From: Ovis canadensis
Lineage: Eukaryota; Chordata; Mammalia; Artiodactyla; Bovidae
DNA: 64,000 nt
Direction of reading: 5' to 3'
Assembly: GCF_042477335.2 (NCBI RefSeq)
Contig: NC_091249.1
Location: forward strand, 50,762,001 to 50,826,000
Below, piece by piece: positions 29,328 through 32,747 of the stretch. Every line of letters begins with the position of its first letter. The first letter of the stretch is position 1. The position numbers and the translations under genes are program-made. The notes under the pieces are model-generated. The model saw nothing but the letters and a program-made list of their open reading frames with translations, ran no database searches and was not told the DNA's origin.

Positions 29328-31684
29328 GTGTGTGTGTGTAGGGATGGGTATCCTCCCGCCATTCACCTTATCCACTCTACTTTGGGTCCTACCCTCAGCC
29401 TAGCCCTGCCCTCTTGGGGATCCACAGCCACCCTTCATGCTTCAAGACTTTTACTTTAAAAAAAAATTTTATTTATTTGTTATTGGCTGTGCTGCGGCTT
29501 CCCTGATAGCTCAGTTGGTAAGGAATCTGGGCTGTGCTGGGTCTTTATTGCTGTGTGAGGGCTTTCTCTAGTTGTGGTGCATGGGCATCTCATCGTTGTA
29601 GTTTCTCTTGTTGCACAGCACAGGCTCTAGGGCAAGCGGCCTTCAGTAGTTGCAGCACACAGACGCCATAGTTGAAGTTTGCAGGTTCCAGAGCGCCAGC
29701 TCAGTAGTTGTGGCACAGGGCCTTAGTTGCCTCGAGACATATGGGATTTTCCTGGAGCAGAGATCAAACCTAATTTCCCTGCATTGGCAGGCGGATTCTT
29801 AATCACTGGACCATCAGGGGAGCCTCATGCTTCACAACTTATTTTCCCTTGAGGATCCCTTACTTGAAAAGACTTGGTGAGCCAAAGCCTCTCACAGGTG
29901 TTAAAATACCAGAATGCTGCCAAGGACCTGGCTGTCACCTGAAGGCCTCCAAACGGGCCCCCAAGGATGAAGGTGATGGATGGGGGTTCAGGCCGCCAGG
30001 CAGTGCTGGAGGCCTCTGGTTGGATGGCTCATCTCTGGGTTCAAGATGGTTTGGAGCAAAAGCTTCCGCTTAGGTGGAGGGAAACAGTCTTGCGGGCTGG
30101 AGCAGGTGACTGGGCAGGTGGCCCCTAATGGAGGCTAAGGTTGACCCTAGTGGAGGAGAGTGGAGTGGGGAGGGGAGTGGAGTCAGAGACCCTAGCAGTG
30201 GGGCTGGACCTGGGGGTTGGGGAGGGCCAGGGAACCCCCCAGGGAGTCTGGAGAGGGAGGAGGATCAGAGGACTGAGCGTCTTCAGTCTTCAGGCCGGGA
30301 AAAAGCCAATCCTGCGAAGGCAGGGAGCAGGGTTCAGTCTCCGAGAATCCTGCGGCAGAAAGCGGGCCTTGAGGTCTCCAAGTGTGGAAAGCAGGTGGGG
30401 CCTTTTTCCACAGACCCCTTGGTGCCGACTCACCTAAGCCTTCCATAAATGTTTGTGTGGAAGGTCTGAAAGACCTGAGGGCTCATCCAGTCTGAGTTTT
30501 TCAAGCAACCGAGGCCAGGGAGGGGTGTTGAACTGCCCAAGATCAGAAAGTTCGCAAGGTCAGGGCAGCCCGGAACCCAGGTCTCCTATCTCCCAGGCCA
30601 GGCCATGTTTCCTGGGCTGCAATGTGCCAACTGTTCCCAATGGGGGTCTGTGTGGAGGGCTCTGGGGAGCATGGCAGACTGTTTAGCTCCTCCTGGGACC
30701 CCCTCAGATGTTCCACTGTTTACCAGGGACCAGAACAACCCCAGTCTGGAAAAAGCCCTTAGTGAGCCCTAGGGAGGGTGGAGGTGGTGGTGGTGGTTGG
30801 GGCTTTGCTCCCATGGGTGTTCTCATGGTGGAGTAACTGAGCCTGGGGGCCTGGCTGGTCCACAGGAGGGAGTCTTGTGAAGGTGTGAGTGTGACATGTC
30901 ACATGGTGAGAGGGAAGAGGGAGGGCAGGAGACAAGTTAGTGTATGCTGTGATGGCCAGCAGGCAGGACCTGGGTGTGATGTATCCCTCTGGGATGGCAG
31001 AAGGACCTGCCAAATTCAACCAGGGGCAGCGTGAAGTTGTGGACAGGCTTTAGAGTCAGCAGGACAAGCGGTCCAAACCTTGCTGTGCCCCTTCTGGGCC
31101 AGAGAGCCTTCCAAGCCTCGGTTTCCTCATCTGTAAACTGGGGGACATTATCCCTCCCTCAAGGGGTCCTATGAGTACCTCAGGTCATGGATGGCTGTGC
31201 CCAGCACCCACCGTGCGTGCCATGAGGTACAGGTGGCAAGGACTGTGGCTTGACTGGCTCTGACACAGGACACAGGGCCTGACTTATTCAGGACCTGGCA
31301 GAAGACCAAAATGCCGCCATGTTCGTGGGCAAGACAAAGGCTAGAGTAGACCCCTGAGGCCCACCCCATCACCTGAACCCATCTGCACCACCAGTAGTCA
31401 TGGCCGCCTCTGGGACAGAGTCAGGAAACTGAGACCCCAGCCAAGGAGCCATCTGGTCGTGAGTTTGAAGGCCCATTCATTCTCCTAAGGACTGGAGAGA
31501 TCACTCCATCTTTGCCCTGGTCTGACCCCTCCCCTCCCTCTTTCCACAGAAGGAGCCCCTGAATGGTCCCATGGGGCCAGATCCAGAGCCCTGGAACAGT
31601 GAGCTGTCCGGGAGGAAGGCGGGCTCAGAGCAGAAGGAGGAGCTGGCCTTCACCAACCTTGGCCTGGACACCACAGATCTGTGA
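1065..31684 (+). CDS. CDHR2: CDHR2, cadherin-related family member 2 (protocadherin LKC), complete spliced CDS of 31 coding exons
   Basis: Single-pass adhesion protein of brush-border microvilli. In known family biology it pairs in trans with CDHR5 to form intermicrovillar links and binds USH1C/harmonin-MYO7B through its tail. The exons listed below sum to 3,936 nt, giving 1,311 residues; I recall the human protein as 1,310. Visible in the translation: a signal peptide (about residues 1-20); nine extracellular cadherin repeats, inferred from linker motifs DRNDN 118-122, a degenerate DKPDLDP 235-241, DVNDH 348-352, DTNDH 475-479, DVNDN 581-585, DINDN 690-694, DVNDV 803-807 and DVNDN 923-927; a membrane-adjacent domain; one transmembrane helix (about 1159-1179); a 132-residue tail ending in TDL, a class I PDZ ligand. 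All phases are compatible and no in-frame stop occurs. The start is the first of two adjacent ATGs. Identity was recognised from family knowledge; exon limits were read from splice sites. Confidence 0.95.
1392..1463 (+). CDS. CDHR2: CDHR2 coding exon 2
   Basis: Acceptor CTGCAG ends at 1391; donor GTGAGT starts at 1464. Encodes residues 19-43, including the end of the leader (VAAN) and the first strand of EC1 (SLPEDLPVG). Phase 1 on both sides. Confidence 0.92.
2214..2420 (-). repeat. Bov-tA SINE (antisense) in CDHR2 intron 2
   Basis: Reverse complement of a tRNA-Glu-derived ruminant SINE. It starts with the 'gttagtcactcagtcgtgt' tail block and ends with the complement of the tRNA head ('gagccaccagggaagcc'). 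Confidence 0.9.
3272..3592 (-). repeat. BovB/ART2A LINE 3' fragment (antisense)
   Basis: Antisense of the BovB 3' end, with the block order 'gctcagtcgtgtccgac', 'gtgatgccatccagcc', 'tctcctcctgcccccaatc'. Antisense translation gives the family's usual C-terminal remnant. An (AC)n tract follows at about 3600-3617. Confidence 0.9.
3735..4048 (-). repeat. CHR-type tRNA SINE (antisense)
   Basis: Matches the cetartiodactyl CHR-2 pattern in reverse: 'ttggttgtgctgggtcttt', 'ctctagttgtggcaag', and the closing block 'ccaccagggaagtcca'. Confidence 0.75.
4238..4443 (+). repeat. Bov-tA SINE (sense)
   Basis: Full head-to-tail copy: tRNA head 'ccctggtggctcagatggta', body with 'gatcccctggaggagggcat', tail with 'gttggacacgactgag' and 'cactttcacttc'. 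Confidence 0.92.
5205..5830 (-). repeat. Old L1 LINE 3' portion (antisense) directly upstream of CDHR2 exon 3
   Basis: Carries the recognisable L1M block 'gcttcaggtgtacaacat', the 'catagttacagaatattttt' block and 'gtccatccatgttgcaaatgg'. These read antisense relative to L1 ORF2. The copy is interrupted and diverged; subfamily is not assigned. It ends about 100 bp before the exon 3 acceptor. Confidence 0.75.
5932..6071 (+). CDS. CDHR2: CDHR2 coding exon 3 (EC1)
   Basis: Acceptor CTGCAG ends at 5931; donor GTAAAG starts at 6072. Encodes residues 43-89: [19 protein letters not shown] (the DxD calcium region of EC1), [20 protein letters not shown]. Phase 1 in, phase 0 out. Confidence 0.93.
6182..6235 (+). 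CDS. CDHR2: CDHR2 coding exon 4 (EC1)
   Basis: Acceptor CTGCAG ends at 6181; donor GTGAGT starts at 6236. Encodes residues 90-107, [18 protein letters not shown], the penultimate strand of EC1. Phase 0 on both sides. Confidence 0.9.
6340..6600. other. AT-rich tract in CDHR2 intron 4
   Basis: Strongly A/T-rich stretch within an otherwise GC-rich gene. The block 'tttgcatatctactg' occurs twice (about 6489 and 6525). No element family recognised. From 6600 to 7485 I see only diverged, unclassified intronic sequence. Confidence 0.6.
7486..7575 (+). CDS. CDHR2: CDHR2 coding exon 5 (EC1-EC2 linker)
   Basis: Acceptor TTGCAG ends at 7485; donor GTAACA starts at 7576. Encodes residues 108-137 with the canonical calcium linker [10 protein letters not shown] (DRNDN at 118-122). 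Phase 0 on both sides. Confidence 0.93.
8149..8372 (+). repeat. Bov-tA SINE (sense) in CDHR2 intron 5
   Basis: Begins 'gggcttcccaggtggctc', runs through 'gatcccctggagaaggaaat' and ends 'gaagcgacctagcatgc'. Complete dimer-like Bov-tA structure. Confidence 0.92.
8590..9270 (+). repeat. Old interspersed repeat, family unresolved
   Basis: Diverged copy of a common mammalian repeat whose consensus includes a 'group of phrases' like 'gaggtcagagaggtgggcc', 'gagtggaatgggggaacca' and 'gagcatgagagtgatgtgg'. A related stretch lies at 63150-63915. I cannot name the family reliably. Confidence 0.4.
9647..9860 (+). repeat. Bov-tA SINE inserted in the exon 6 splice acceptor
   Basis: Complete sense copy (head 'gggcttccctggtggctcag', tail 'gactgagagacttcacttt'). 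It is flanked by near-identical 12-nt copies of the acceptor itself: cttttgttatag at 9635-9646 and cttttgttacag at 9861-9872, the target-site duplication. The SINE tail now sits in the pyrimidine tract of CDHR2 exon 6. Confidence 0.93.
9873..9962 (+). CDS. CDHR2: CDHR2 coding exon 6 (EC2)
   Basis: Acceptor TTACAG ends at 9872, within the downstream copy of a SINE target-site duplication; donor GTGAGT starts at 9963. Encodes residues 138-167, [17 protein letters not shown] then [13 protein letters not shown], typical EC2 start. Phase 0 on both sides. Confidence 0.92.
10013..10027 (+). promoter_or_regulatory. CTCF-like motif in CDHR2 intron 6
   Basis: ccaccagggggcagc matches the CTCF core consensus (CCASYAGRKGGCRS) at each core position. 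Motif only; occupancy cannot be judged from sequence. Confidence 0.55.
10362..10487 (+). CDS. CDHR2: CDHR2 coding exon 7 (EC2)
   Basis: Acceptor CCTCAG ends at 10361; donor GTGAGT starts at 10488. Encodes residues 168-209, including [17 protein letters not shown] with two N-glycosylation sequons (NGS) and YQLELKAC. Phase 0 on both sides. Confidence 0.93.
10564..10710 (+). CDS. CDHR2: CDHR2 coding exon 8 (EC2-EC3 boundary)
   Basis: Acceptor CTGCAG ends at 10563; donor GTATGC starts at 10711. Encodes residues 210-258. The linker is the degenerate DKPDLDPQF (235-243) instead of DxNDN, followed by the EC3 start [15 protein letters not shown]. Phase 0 on both sides. Confidence 0.93.
10793..10868 (+). 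CDS. CDHR2: CDHR2 coding exon 9 (EC3)
   Basis: Acceptor CTGCAG ends at 10792; donor GTGAGA starts at 10869. Encodes residues 259-284, [19 protein letters not shown] then [15 protein letters not shown] is the calcium-binding DxD loop. Phase 0 in, phase 1 out. Confidence 0.92.
10967..11085 (+). CDS. CDHR2: CDHR2 coding exon 10 (EC3)
   Basis: Acceptor TCCCAG ends at 10966; donor GTGAGT starts at 11086. Encodes residues 284-323 with [19 protein letters not shown], the cadherin LDRE motif. Phase 1 in, phase 0 out. Confidence 0.93.
11111..11169. repeat. Short tandem repeat in CDHR2 intron 10
   Basis: Nearly four copies of a 16-nt C-rich unit (tgcacccccactctc plus one base) begin 25 nt after the exon 10 donor. 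Read antisense, they make an artefactual VGVQR repeat. Confidence 0.85.
11243..11476 (+). CDS. CDHR2: CDHR2 coding exon 11 (EC3-EC4), GC donor
   Basis: Acceptor TCTCAG ends at 11242. Encodes residues 324-401, with linker [11 protein letters not shown] (DVNDH 348-352), sequons NCS and NFT, and VYDPDK. The reading frame only joins exon 12 (GNNGTF) if the exon ends AAG at 11476, so the intron starts GCAGGT: a GC-AG intron. The nearby GT at 11481 would shift the frame by +1, and read-through stops at TAG within 21 nt. Phase 0 on both sides. Confidence 0.9.
11500..12130. other. G/T-rich low-complexity sequence in CDHR2 intron 11
   Basis: The + strand is strongly G- and T-biased with repeated gtggtg/ggtggg/gagtgg words and no recognised element. 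Strand asymmetry makes long antisense frames (a 387-codon one covers 11081-12244 on the - strand), which I take as chance. Confidence 0.6.
12358..12513 (+). CDS. CDHR2: CDHR2 coding exon 12 (EC4)
   Basis: Acceptor CTACAG ends at 12357; donor GTGAGC starts at 12514. Encodes residues 402-453, [18 protein letters not shown], then [16 protein letters not shown] with the DYE motif. Phase 0 on both sides. Confidence 0.93.
12596..12757 (+). CDS. CDHR2: CDHR2 coding exon 13 (EC4-EC5 linker)
   Basis: Acceptor CTTAG ends at 12595 after a (ctctgc)n pyrimidine tract; donor GTGAGT starts at 12758. Encodes residues 454-507 with linker [11 protein letters not shown] (DTNDH 475-479). Phase 0 on both sides. 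Confidence 0.93.
13041..13102 (+). CDS. CDHR2: CDHR2 coding exon 14 (EC5)
   Basis: Acceptor TCACAG ends at 13040; donor GTAACG starts at 13103. Encodes residues 508-528, [20 protein letters not shown] plus a split Gly. Phase 0 in, phase 2 out. Confidence 0.9.
13181..13361. mobile_element. Palindromic MITE-like element abutting CDHR2 exon 15
   Basis: The left arm (13182-13232, starting gccagataaaatat and including atttcaatttcagataaa) is inverted in the right arm (13302-13360, including tttatctgaaattcaaatt and ending atctggc). An A/T-rich centre separates them. This is the structure of a small DNA-transposon derivative. I recognise the family pattern but cannot name it with confidence. The right arm lies 5 nt before exon 15. 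Confidence 0.75.
13366..13609 (+). CDS. CDHR2: CDHR2 coding exon 15 (EC5-EC6 linker)
   Basis: Acceptor CCGCAG ends at 13365; its T-rich tract lies inside the palindromic element. Donor GTGCGA starts at 13610. Encodes residues 528-609: [18 protein letters not shown], linker [10 protein letters not shown] (581-585) and EC6 start [17 protein letters not shown]. Phase 2 in, phase 0 out. Confidence 0.93.
13952..14148 (-). repeat. Bov-tA SINE (antisense) in CDHR2 intron 15
   Basis: Antisense blocks 'ctgtccaactctatgtgacc', 'gggttgccattcccttctcc' and 'accatctgagctaccaggc' in the correct order. Confidence 0.88.
14430..14575 (-). repeat. MIR SINE (antisense)
   Basis: Antisense MIR core: 'ccccatttcacagaaggagg', 'ttaaagaggttaagtgact', then 'gctgaaacctgggtctttc'. 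Confidence 0.6.
15278..15440 (-). repeat. CHR-type SINE fragment containing a poly-C run
   Basis: Flanking text 'ttggctgcaccacgtggcc' and 'cagggactgaatctgggct' resembles the CHR-type SINE in reverse. Inside it, C11, one G, then C23 run from 15333 to 15367. Confidence 0.65.
15790..16029 (+). CDS. CDHR2: CDHR2 coding exon 16 (EC6)
   Basis: Acceptor GCCCAG ends at 15789; donor GTAAGG starts at 16030. Encodes residues 610-689: [37 protein letters not shown], and the LDRE motif ([10 protein letters not shown]). Phase 0 on both sides. Confidence 0.93.
16148..16221 (+). repeat. Bov-tA/BOV-A2 tail fragment with (ctgaa)n
   Basis: SINE tail 'gcaaagagtcggacacaact' followed by pentamer repeats of actga ending at about 16220. 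Confidence 0.8.
16238..16410 (+). repeat. MIR SINE (sense)
   Basis: MIR blocks in order: 'gttagagtcctggctcattg', 'gtgtaaccttaggcaatc', 'ttcctcatctgtaaaatggg', 'agttaataaatggaaagtg'. Confidence 0.7.
17799..17868 (+). CDS. CDHR2: CDHR2 coding exon 17 (EC6-EC7 linker)
   Basis: Acceptor CTGCAG ends at 17798; donor GTAAGT starts at 17869. Encodes residues 690-713, starting with the canonical linker DINDNLPIF (690-694) and sequon NQS. Phase 0 in, phase 1 out. The intron before it (16030-17798) holds the SINE tail and MIR listed above and otherwise unclassified sequence. Confidence 0.92.
17999..18604 (+). CDS. CDHR2: CDHR2 coding exon 18, the largest exon (EC7-EC8)
   Basis: Acceptor CCACAG ends at 17998; donor GTGAGG starts at 18605. 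Encodes residues 713-915 without interruption: [25 protein letters not shown], linker [11 protein letters not shown] (DVNDV 803-807, last Asn replaced by Val), VAENGSQHG, and [13 protein letters not shown]. Four cysteines and several sequons (NGS, NQS) are visible. Phase 1 on both sides. Confidence 0.94.
18846..19185 (-). repeat. BovB LINE 3' fragment (antisense)
   Basis: Starts 'tgttgttcagttgcccagtc' and runs through 'gtgatgccatccagcc' and 'gttgatttcctttaagat', the antisense BovB 3' order. Confidence 0.9.
19263..19543 (+). repeat. BOV-A2 SINE (two monomers) with (cag)n tail
   Basis: Two head-truncated monomers in tandem, each with 'gcaacccactccagt'-like, 'gagcctggtgggctgc' and 'gactgaagcgactt'-like blocks. 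A short cag repeat closes it at about 19517-19543. Confidence 0.9.
20015..20086 (+). CDS. CDHR2: CDHR2 coding exon 19 (EC8-EC9 linker)
   Basis: Acceptor CTCTAG ends at 20014; donor GTAAGC starts at 20087. Encodes residues 915-939 with linker [11 protein letters not shown] (DVNDN 923-927). Phase 1 on both sides. Confidence 0.93.
20336..20476 (-). repeat. BOV-A2 SINE monomer (antisense) with (ctg)n
   Basis: Starts with ctgctgctgctg, then 'gcttcagtcatgtccgact', ends 'ttgccatttccttctccaat'. Confidence 0.9.
20650..20699 (+). CDS. CDHR2: CDHR2 coding exon 20 (EC9)
   Basis: Acceptor TTGCAG ends at 20649; donor GTAAGT starts at 20700. Encodes residues 939-955, [17 protein letters not shown]. Phase 1 in, phase 0 out. 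Confidence 0.9.
20780..21060. other. AT-rich island in CDHR2 intron 20
   Basis: Marked A/T-rich stretch without recognised repeats. It contains TAAT/ATTA homeodomain cores (for example ccattaattg) and two CDX-like words (tatttataa, ttttatggc). Could be regulatory; sequence alone does not show it. Confidence 0.4.
21402..21620 (+). repeat. Bov-tA SINE (sense) in CDHR2 intron 20
   Basis: Head 'ggggcttcccgggtggcgc', body 'gatcccctggaggagggcat', tail 'gttggacacgactgaagc'. Confidence 0.92.
22249..22400 (+). CDS. CDHR2: CDHR2 coding exon 21 (EC9)
   Basis: Acceptor TCCCAG ends at 22248; donor GTAACT starts at 22401. Encodes residues 956-1006: [37 protein letters not shown]. Phase 0 in, phase 2 out. 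Confidence 0.92.
22550..22658 (+). CDS. CDHR2: CDHR2 coding exon 22 (EC9)
   Basis: Acceptor CCGTAG ends at 22549; donor GTGAGT starts at 22659. Encodes residues 1006-1042: [20 protein letters not shown] and EASITLN. Phase 2 in, phase 0 out. Confidence 0.91.
22684..22701 (-). promoter_or_regulatory. CTCF-like motif (antisense) in CDHR2 intron 22
   Basis: The reverse complement reads ccggcagagggcgctggg, a good match to the CTCF core. It lies between two closely spaced exons. Confidence 0.5.
22749..22837 (+). CDS. CDHR2: CDHR2 coding exon 23 (membrane-adjacent domain)
   Basis: Acceptor CCATAG ends at 22748; donor GTAGGT starts at 22838. Encodes residues 1043-1072: [20 protein letters not shown] then VGANSEEIK. 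Phase 0 in, phase 2 out. Confidence 0.9.
23301..23369 (+). CDS. CDHR2: CDHR2 coding exon 24
   Basis: Acceptor TTGCAG ends at 23300; donor GTGAGT starts at 23370. Encodes residues 1072-1095, [18 protein letters not shown]. Phase 2 on both sides. Confidence 0.91.
23471..23548 (+). CDS. CDHR2: CDHR2 coding exon 25
   Basis: Acceptor TTCCAG ends at 23470; donor GTGAGT starts at 23549. Encodes residues 1095-1121, [20 protein letters not shown], with sequon NGS. Phase 2 on both sides. Confidence 0.91.
23643..23703 (+). CDS. CDHR2: CDHR2 coding exon 26
   Basis: Acceptor GGCCAG ends at 23642; donor GTGAGT starts at 23704. Encodes residues 1121-1141, [20 protein letters not shown]. Phase 2 in, phase 0 out. 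Confidence 0.91.
23794..23918 (+). CDS. CDHR2: CDHR2 coding exon 27 (transmembrane helix)
   Basis: Acceptor CTCCAG ends at 23793; donor GTGCTG starts at 23919. Encodes residues 1142-1183: a Ser/Glu-rich stalk, then the hydrophobic helix [20 protein letters not shown] and the basic stop-transfer CTQK. Phase 0 in, phase 2 out. Confidence 0.92.
24173..27660 (-). mobile_element. BovB (RTE) LINE, nearly full length, antisense and inactive
   Basis: About 3.5 kb filling most of CDHR2 intron 27. On the - strand, endonuclease and reverse-transcriptase regions appear as short frames broken by stops and frameshifts. Recognisable pieces are [17 protein letters not shown] (26.3 kb), [18 protein letters not shown] (25.6 kb), [20 protein letters not shown] (25.3 kb) and a C-terminal [11 protein letters not shown] piece (24.4 kb). 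The 3' end is at about 24175 (tgttgttcagt) and the 5' region reaches about 27660. The opposite orientation to CDHR2 and the many breaks mark it as a dead passenger. Confidence 0.92.
27790..27950 (+). repeat. MIR SINE (sense)
   Basis: Blocks 'gccactgatcagctgtgtgg', 'accctctgtaagatggagct', 'cctgtactgggcacacagta' follow the MIR order. Confidence 0.6.
27988..28101 (+). CDS. CDHR2: CDHR2 coding exon 28 (cytoplasmic tail)
   Basis: Acceptor TCATAG ends at 27987; donor GTAAGT starts at 28102. Encodes residues 1183-1221: [20 protein letters not shown], then [14 protein letters not shown]. Phase 2 on both sides. Confidence 0.92.
28182..28262 (+). CDS. CDHR2: CDHR2 coding exon 29 (cytoplasmic tail)
   Basis: Acceptor CTCCAG ends at 28181; donor GTGAGC starts at 28263. 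Encodes residues 1221-1248, [20 protein letters not shown] and SDLDHI. Phase 2 on both sides. Confidence 0.92.
28317..28395. repeat. (gatggt)/(ggtgat) microsatellite in CDHR2 intron 29
   Basis: Interrupted trinucleotide array of gat and ggt units, likely length-polymorphic. Confidence 0.85.
28460..28517 (+). CDS. CDHR2: CDHR2 coding exon 30, GC donor
   Basis: Acceptor CTACAG ends at 28459. Encodes residues 1248-1267, [19 protein letters not shown]. The intron begins GCAAGA at 28518, a good GC donor (AAG followed by GCAAG). The frame joins exon 31 in phase 0. Read-through would add about 14 codons and stop at TAG near 28559, removing the PDZ ligand. Confidence 0.88.
28680..28835 (+). repeat. 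MIR SINE (sense) in CDHR2 intron 30
   Basis: MIR-like order: 'ctgtgaccctgggtgggtga', 'ttctaatctataaatgggg', 'gatgaaataagagtgggta', 'tggcacaaagcaagtgctca'. Confidence 0.65.
28995..29150 (-). repeat. MER5A-like DNA transposon fragment
   Basis: Contains 'cagagattctgatcagctgg' and 'aggattctaatgtgcaggtg', characteristic of MER5A/Charlie-derived copies. Confidence 0.6.
29293..29340. repeat. (TG)n microsatellite
   Basis: About 22 TG dinucleotides with one CG interruption. Confidence 0.95.
29455..29826 (-). repeat. CHR-type SINE (antisense) interrupted by a SINE head fragment
   Basis: The CHR-type text ('ttattggctgtgctg', 'ctctagttgtggtgcatgg', 'aatcactggaccatcagggg') is broken at about 29495-29530 by 'cggcttccctgatagctcag', a sense tRNA-like SINE head. 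'ctgtgctg' is repeated on both sides. This looks like a nested insertion with partial loss. Confidence 0.7.
31045..31215 (+). repeat. MIR SINE (sense)
   Basis: Blocks 'ttagagtcagcaggacaagc' and 'cggtttcctcatctgtaaac' followed by 'gtcctatgagtacctcagg'. Between 29830 and 31045 I see only unclassified intron sequence. Confidence 0.6.
31550..31684 (+). CDS. CDHR2: CDHR2 coding exon 31 (terminal, PDZ ligand)
   Basis: Acceptor CCACAG ends at 31549. Encodes residues 1268-1311 and stop TGA at 31682-31684. The end LGLDTTDL is a class I PDZ ligand, as used by the family to bind USH1C. Phase 0 in. Confidence 0.94.
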   Translation, partial: KEPLNGPMGPDPEPWNSELSGRKAGSEQKEELAFTNLGLDTTDL

Positions 31685-31850
31685 TGGAGGCGCAGCCACC
31701 AGACCCTGGCCACAGAGCTCCACATGGGCCCCCACTCTGCTGATCCACCTCCAAAGAGGCCTTATTACCCCCAAATTATACCTACCCTTCCCTGATCATA
31801 ATAAGATAAGCTGCTCCATCCCCATCTGCTTGTAGCCAATCACAACTGAC
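31685..31850 (+). other. CDHR2: CDHR2 3'UTR, end not determined
   Basis: No AATAAA or ATTAAA was seen on the + strand between the stop and 32.7 kb. The nearest candidate is an AATAAG-like word at about 31800. The 3' end is therefore uncertain and could run into the GPRIN1 3'UTR on the opposite strand. Confidence 0.4.
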
Positions 31851-32747
31851 AAGGGTTGGGGGAGTATTTTATTACCAATGTATTGTGACAGTTTGTAGCC
31901 AAAAACCGTGGCTGGAGGGTTGGGGGACAGGGGTACTGAGTGGTCACAAGGGACTTGTGGGGCTCACGGCACTGGGGGATGAGGGACCAGAGAGGGTGGT
32001 CTTTTAGGGACTACGGTGGTTGTAGAGTGAGCTTTCTGTCGTGTCCCCAGCACCCAAGGCCAGCTGTCACCAGGCTGTGGGCCTCTGACCGTGACCCTCC
32101 GGCATTTCTGTGACTCTTGCAGCTGCGCCCACAGGGCACTCCTGCAGCTGCCTTTGGCCTGTCTGGGAATTGTGGAGTGGTGTCCAGTGAGGGTGGGAAT
32201 AGGGCCAGGTGAGGGGGAGACAGGAACAGGGGACAACTACCAGCATGCAAGAGATGCCCAGGCCATGGGGCCAGCCCGCCGCGTGGACACGCACTCGCAT
32301 ACACCCAGGGCTTGCACATCGGGGGTCTCACATGCCAATCCTCACATACTTGGGGCTTTTGTACACAGTTTCTCCCATTCTGGGGACCTGGCTGCCTCTG
32401 GAGACCACAGCGCACCTGTCTGGACATCTCAGGAGCCTGCCCTAGCTCTCAAGGCTAGGTTCCCAGAGGTCGCCTAGTGTGGCAGGGAGGGGGTGGCGCT
32501 GAGGGCTATGAGGGGACGGGGGGTGTCGGGGCTGGGTTCGTGGGCTCCTGACCACGAGGGAGCTGGGTAGAGGGCATTCATTGGTGTGTTTAGGAAGGGA
32601 AAGGGGGGCTTGAAAGGATGAGAAGGCCCTAGATGCTGCCCGCCCCTTGGAGGCCTGTCGCGCGTTGAGGGGATCCCTTCTAGGGGCCTGGGATCGAGAA
32701 GGGAGCCTGAGAAGGTTGGAAACCCGGGCGTACAAAAGCGGAGCCGA
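31850..32747 (-). other. GPRIN1: GPRIN1 3'UTR with canonical poly(A) signal
   Basis: The - strand carries AATAAA at 31873-31868, about 875 nt after the GPRIN1 stop. It is the first canonical signal I see, giving a 3'UTR of about 0.9 kb. It ends within 200 bp of the CDHR2 stop codon. Confidence 0.65.
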
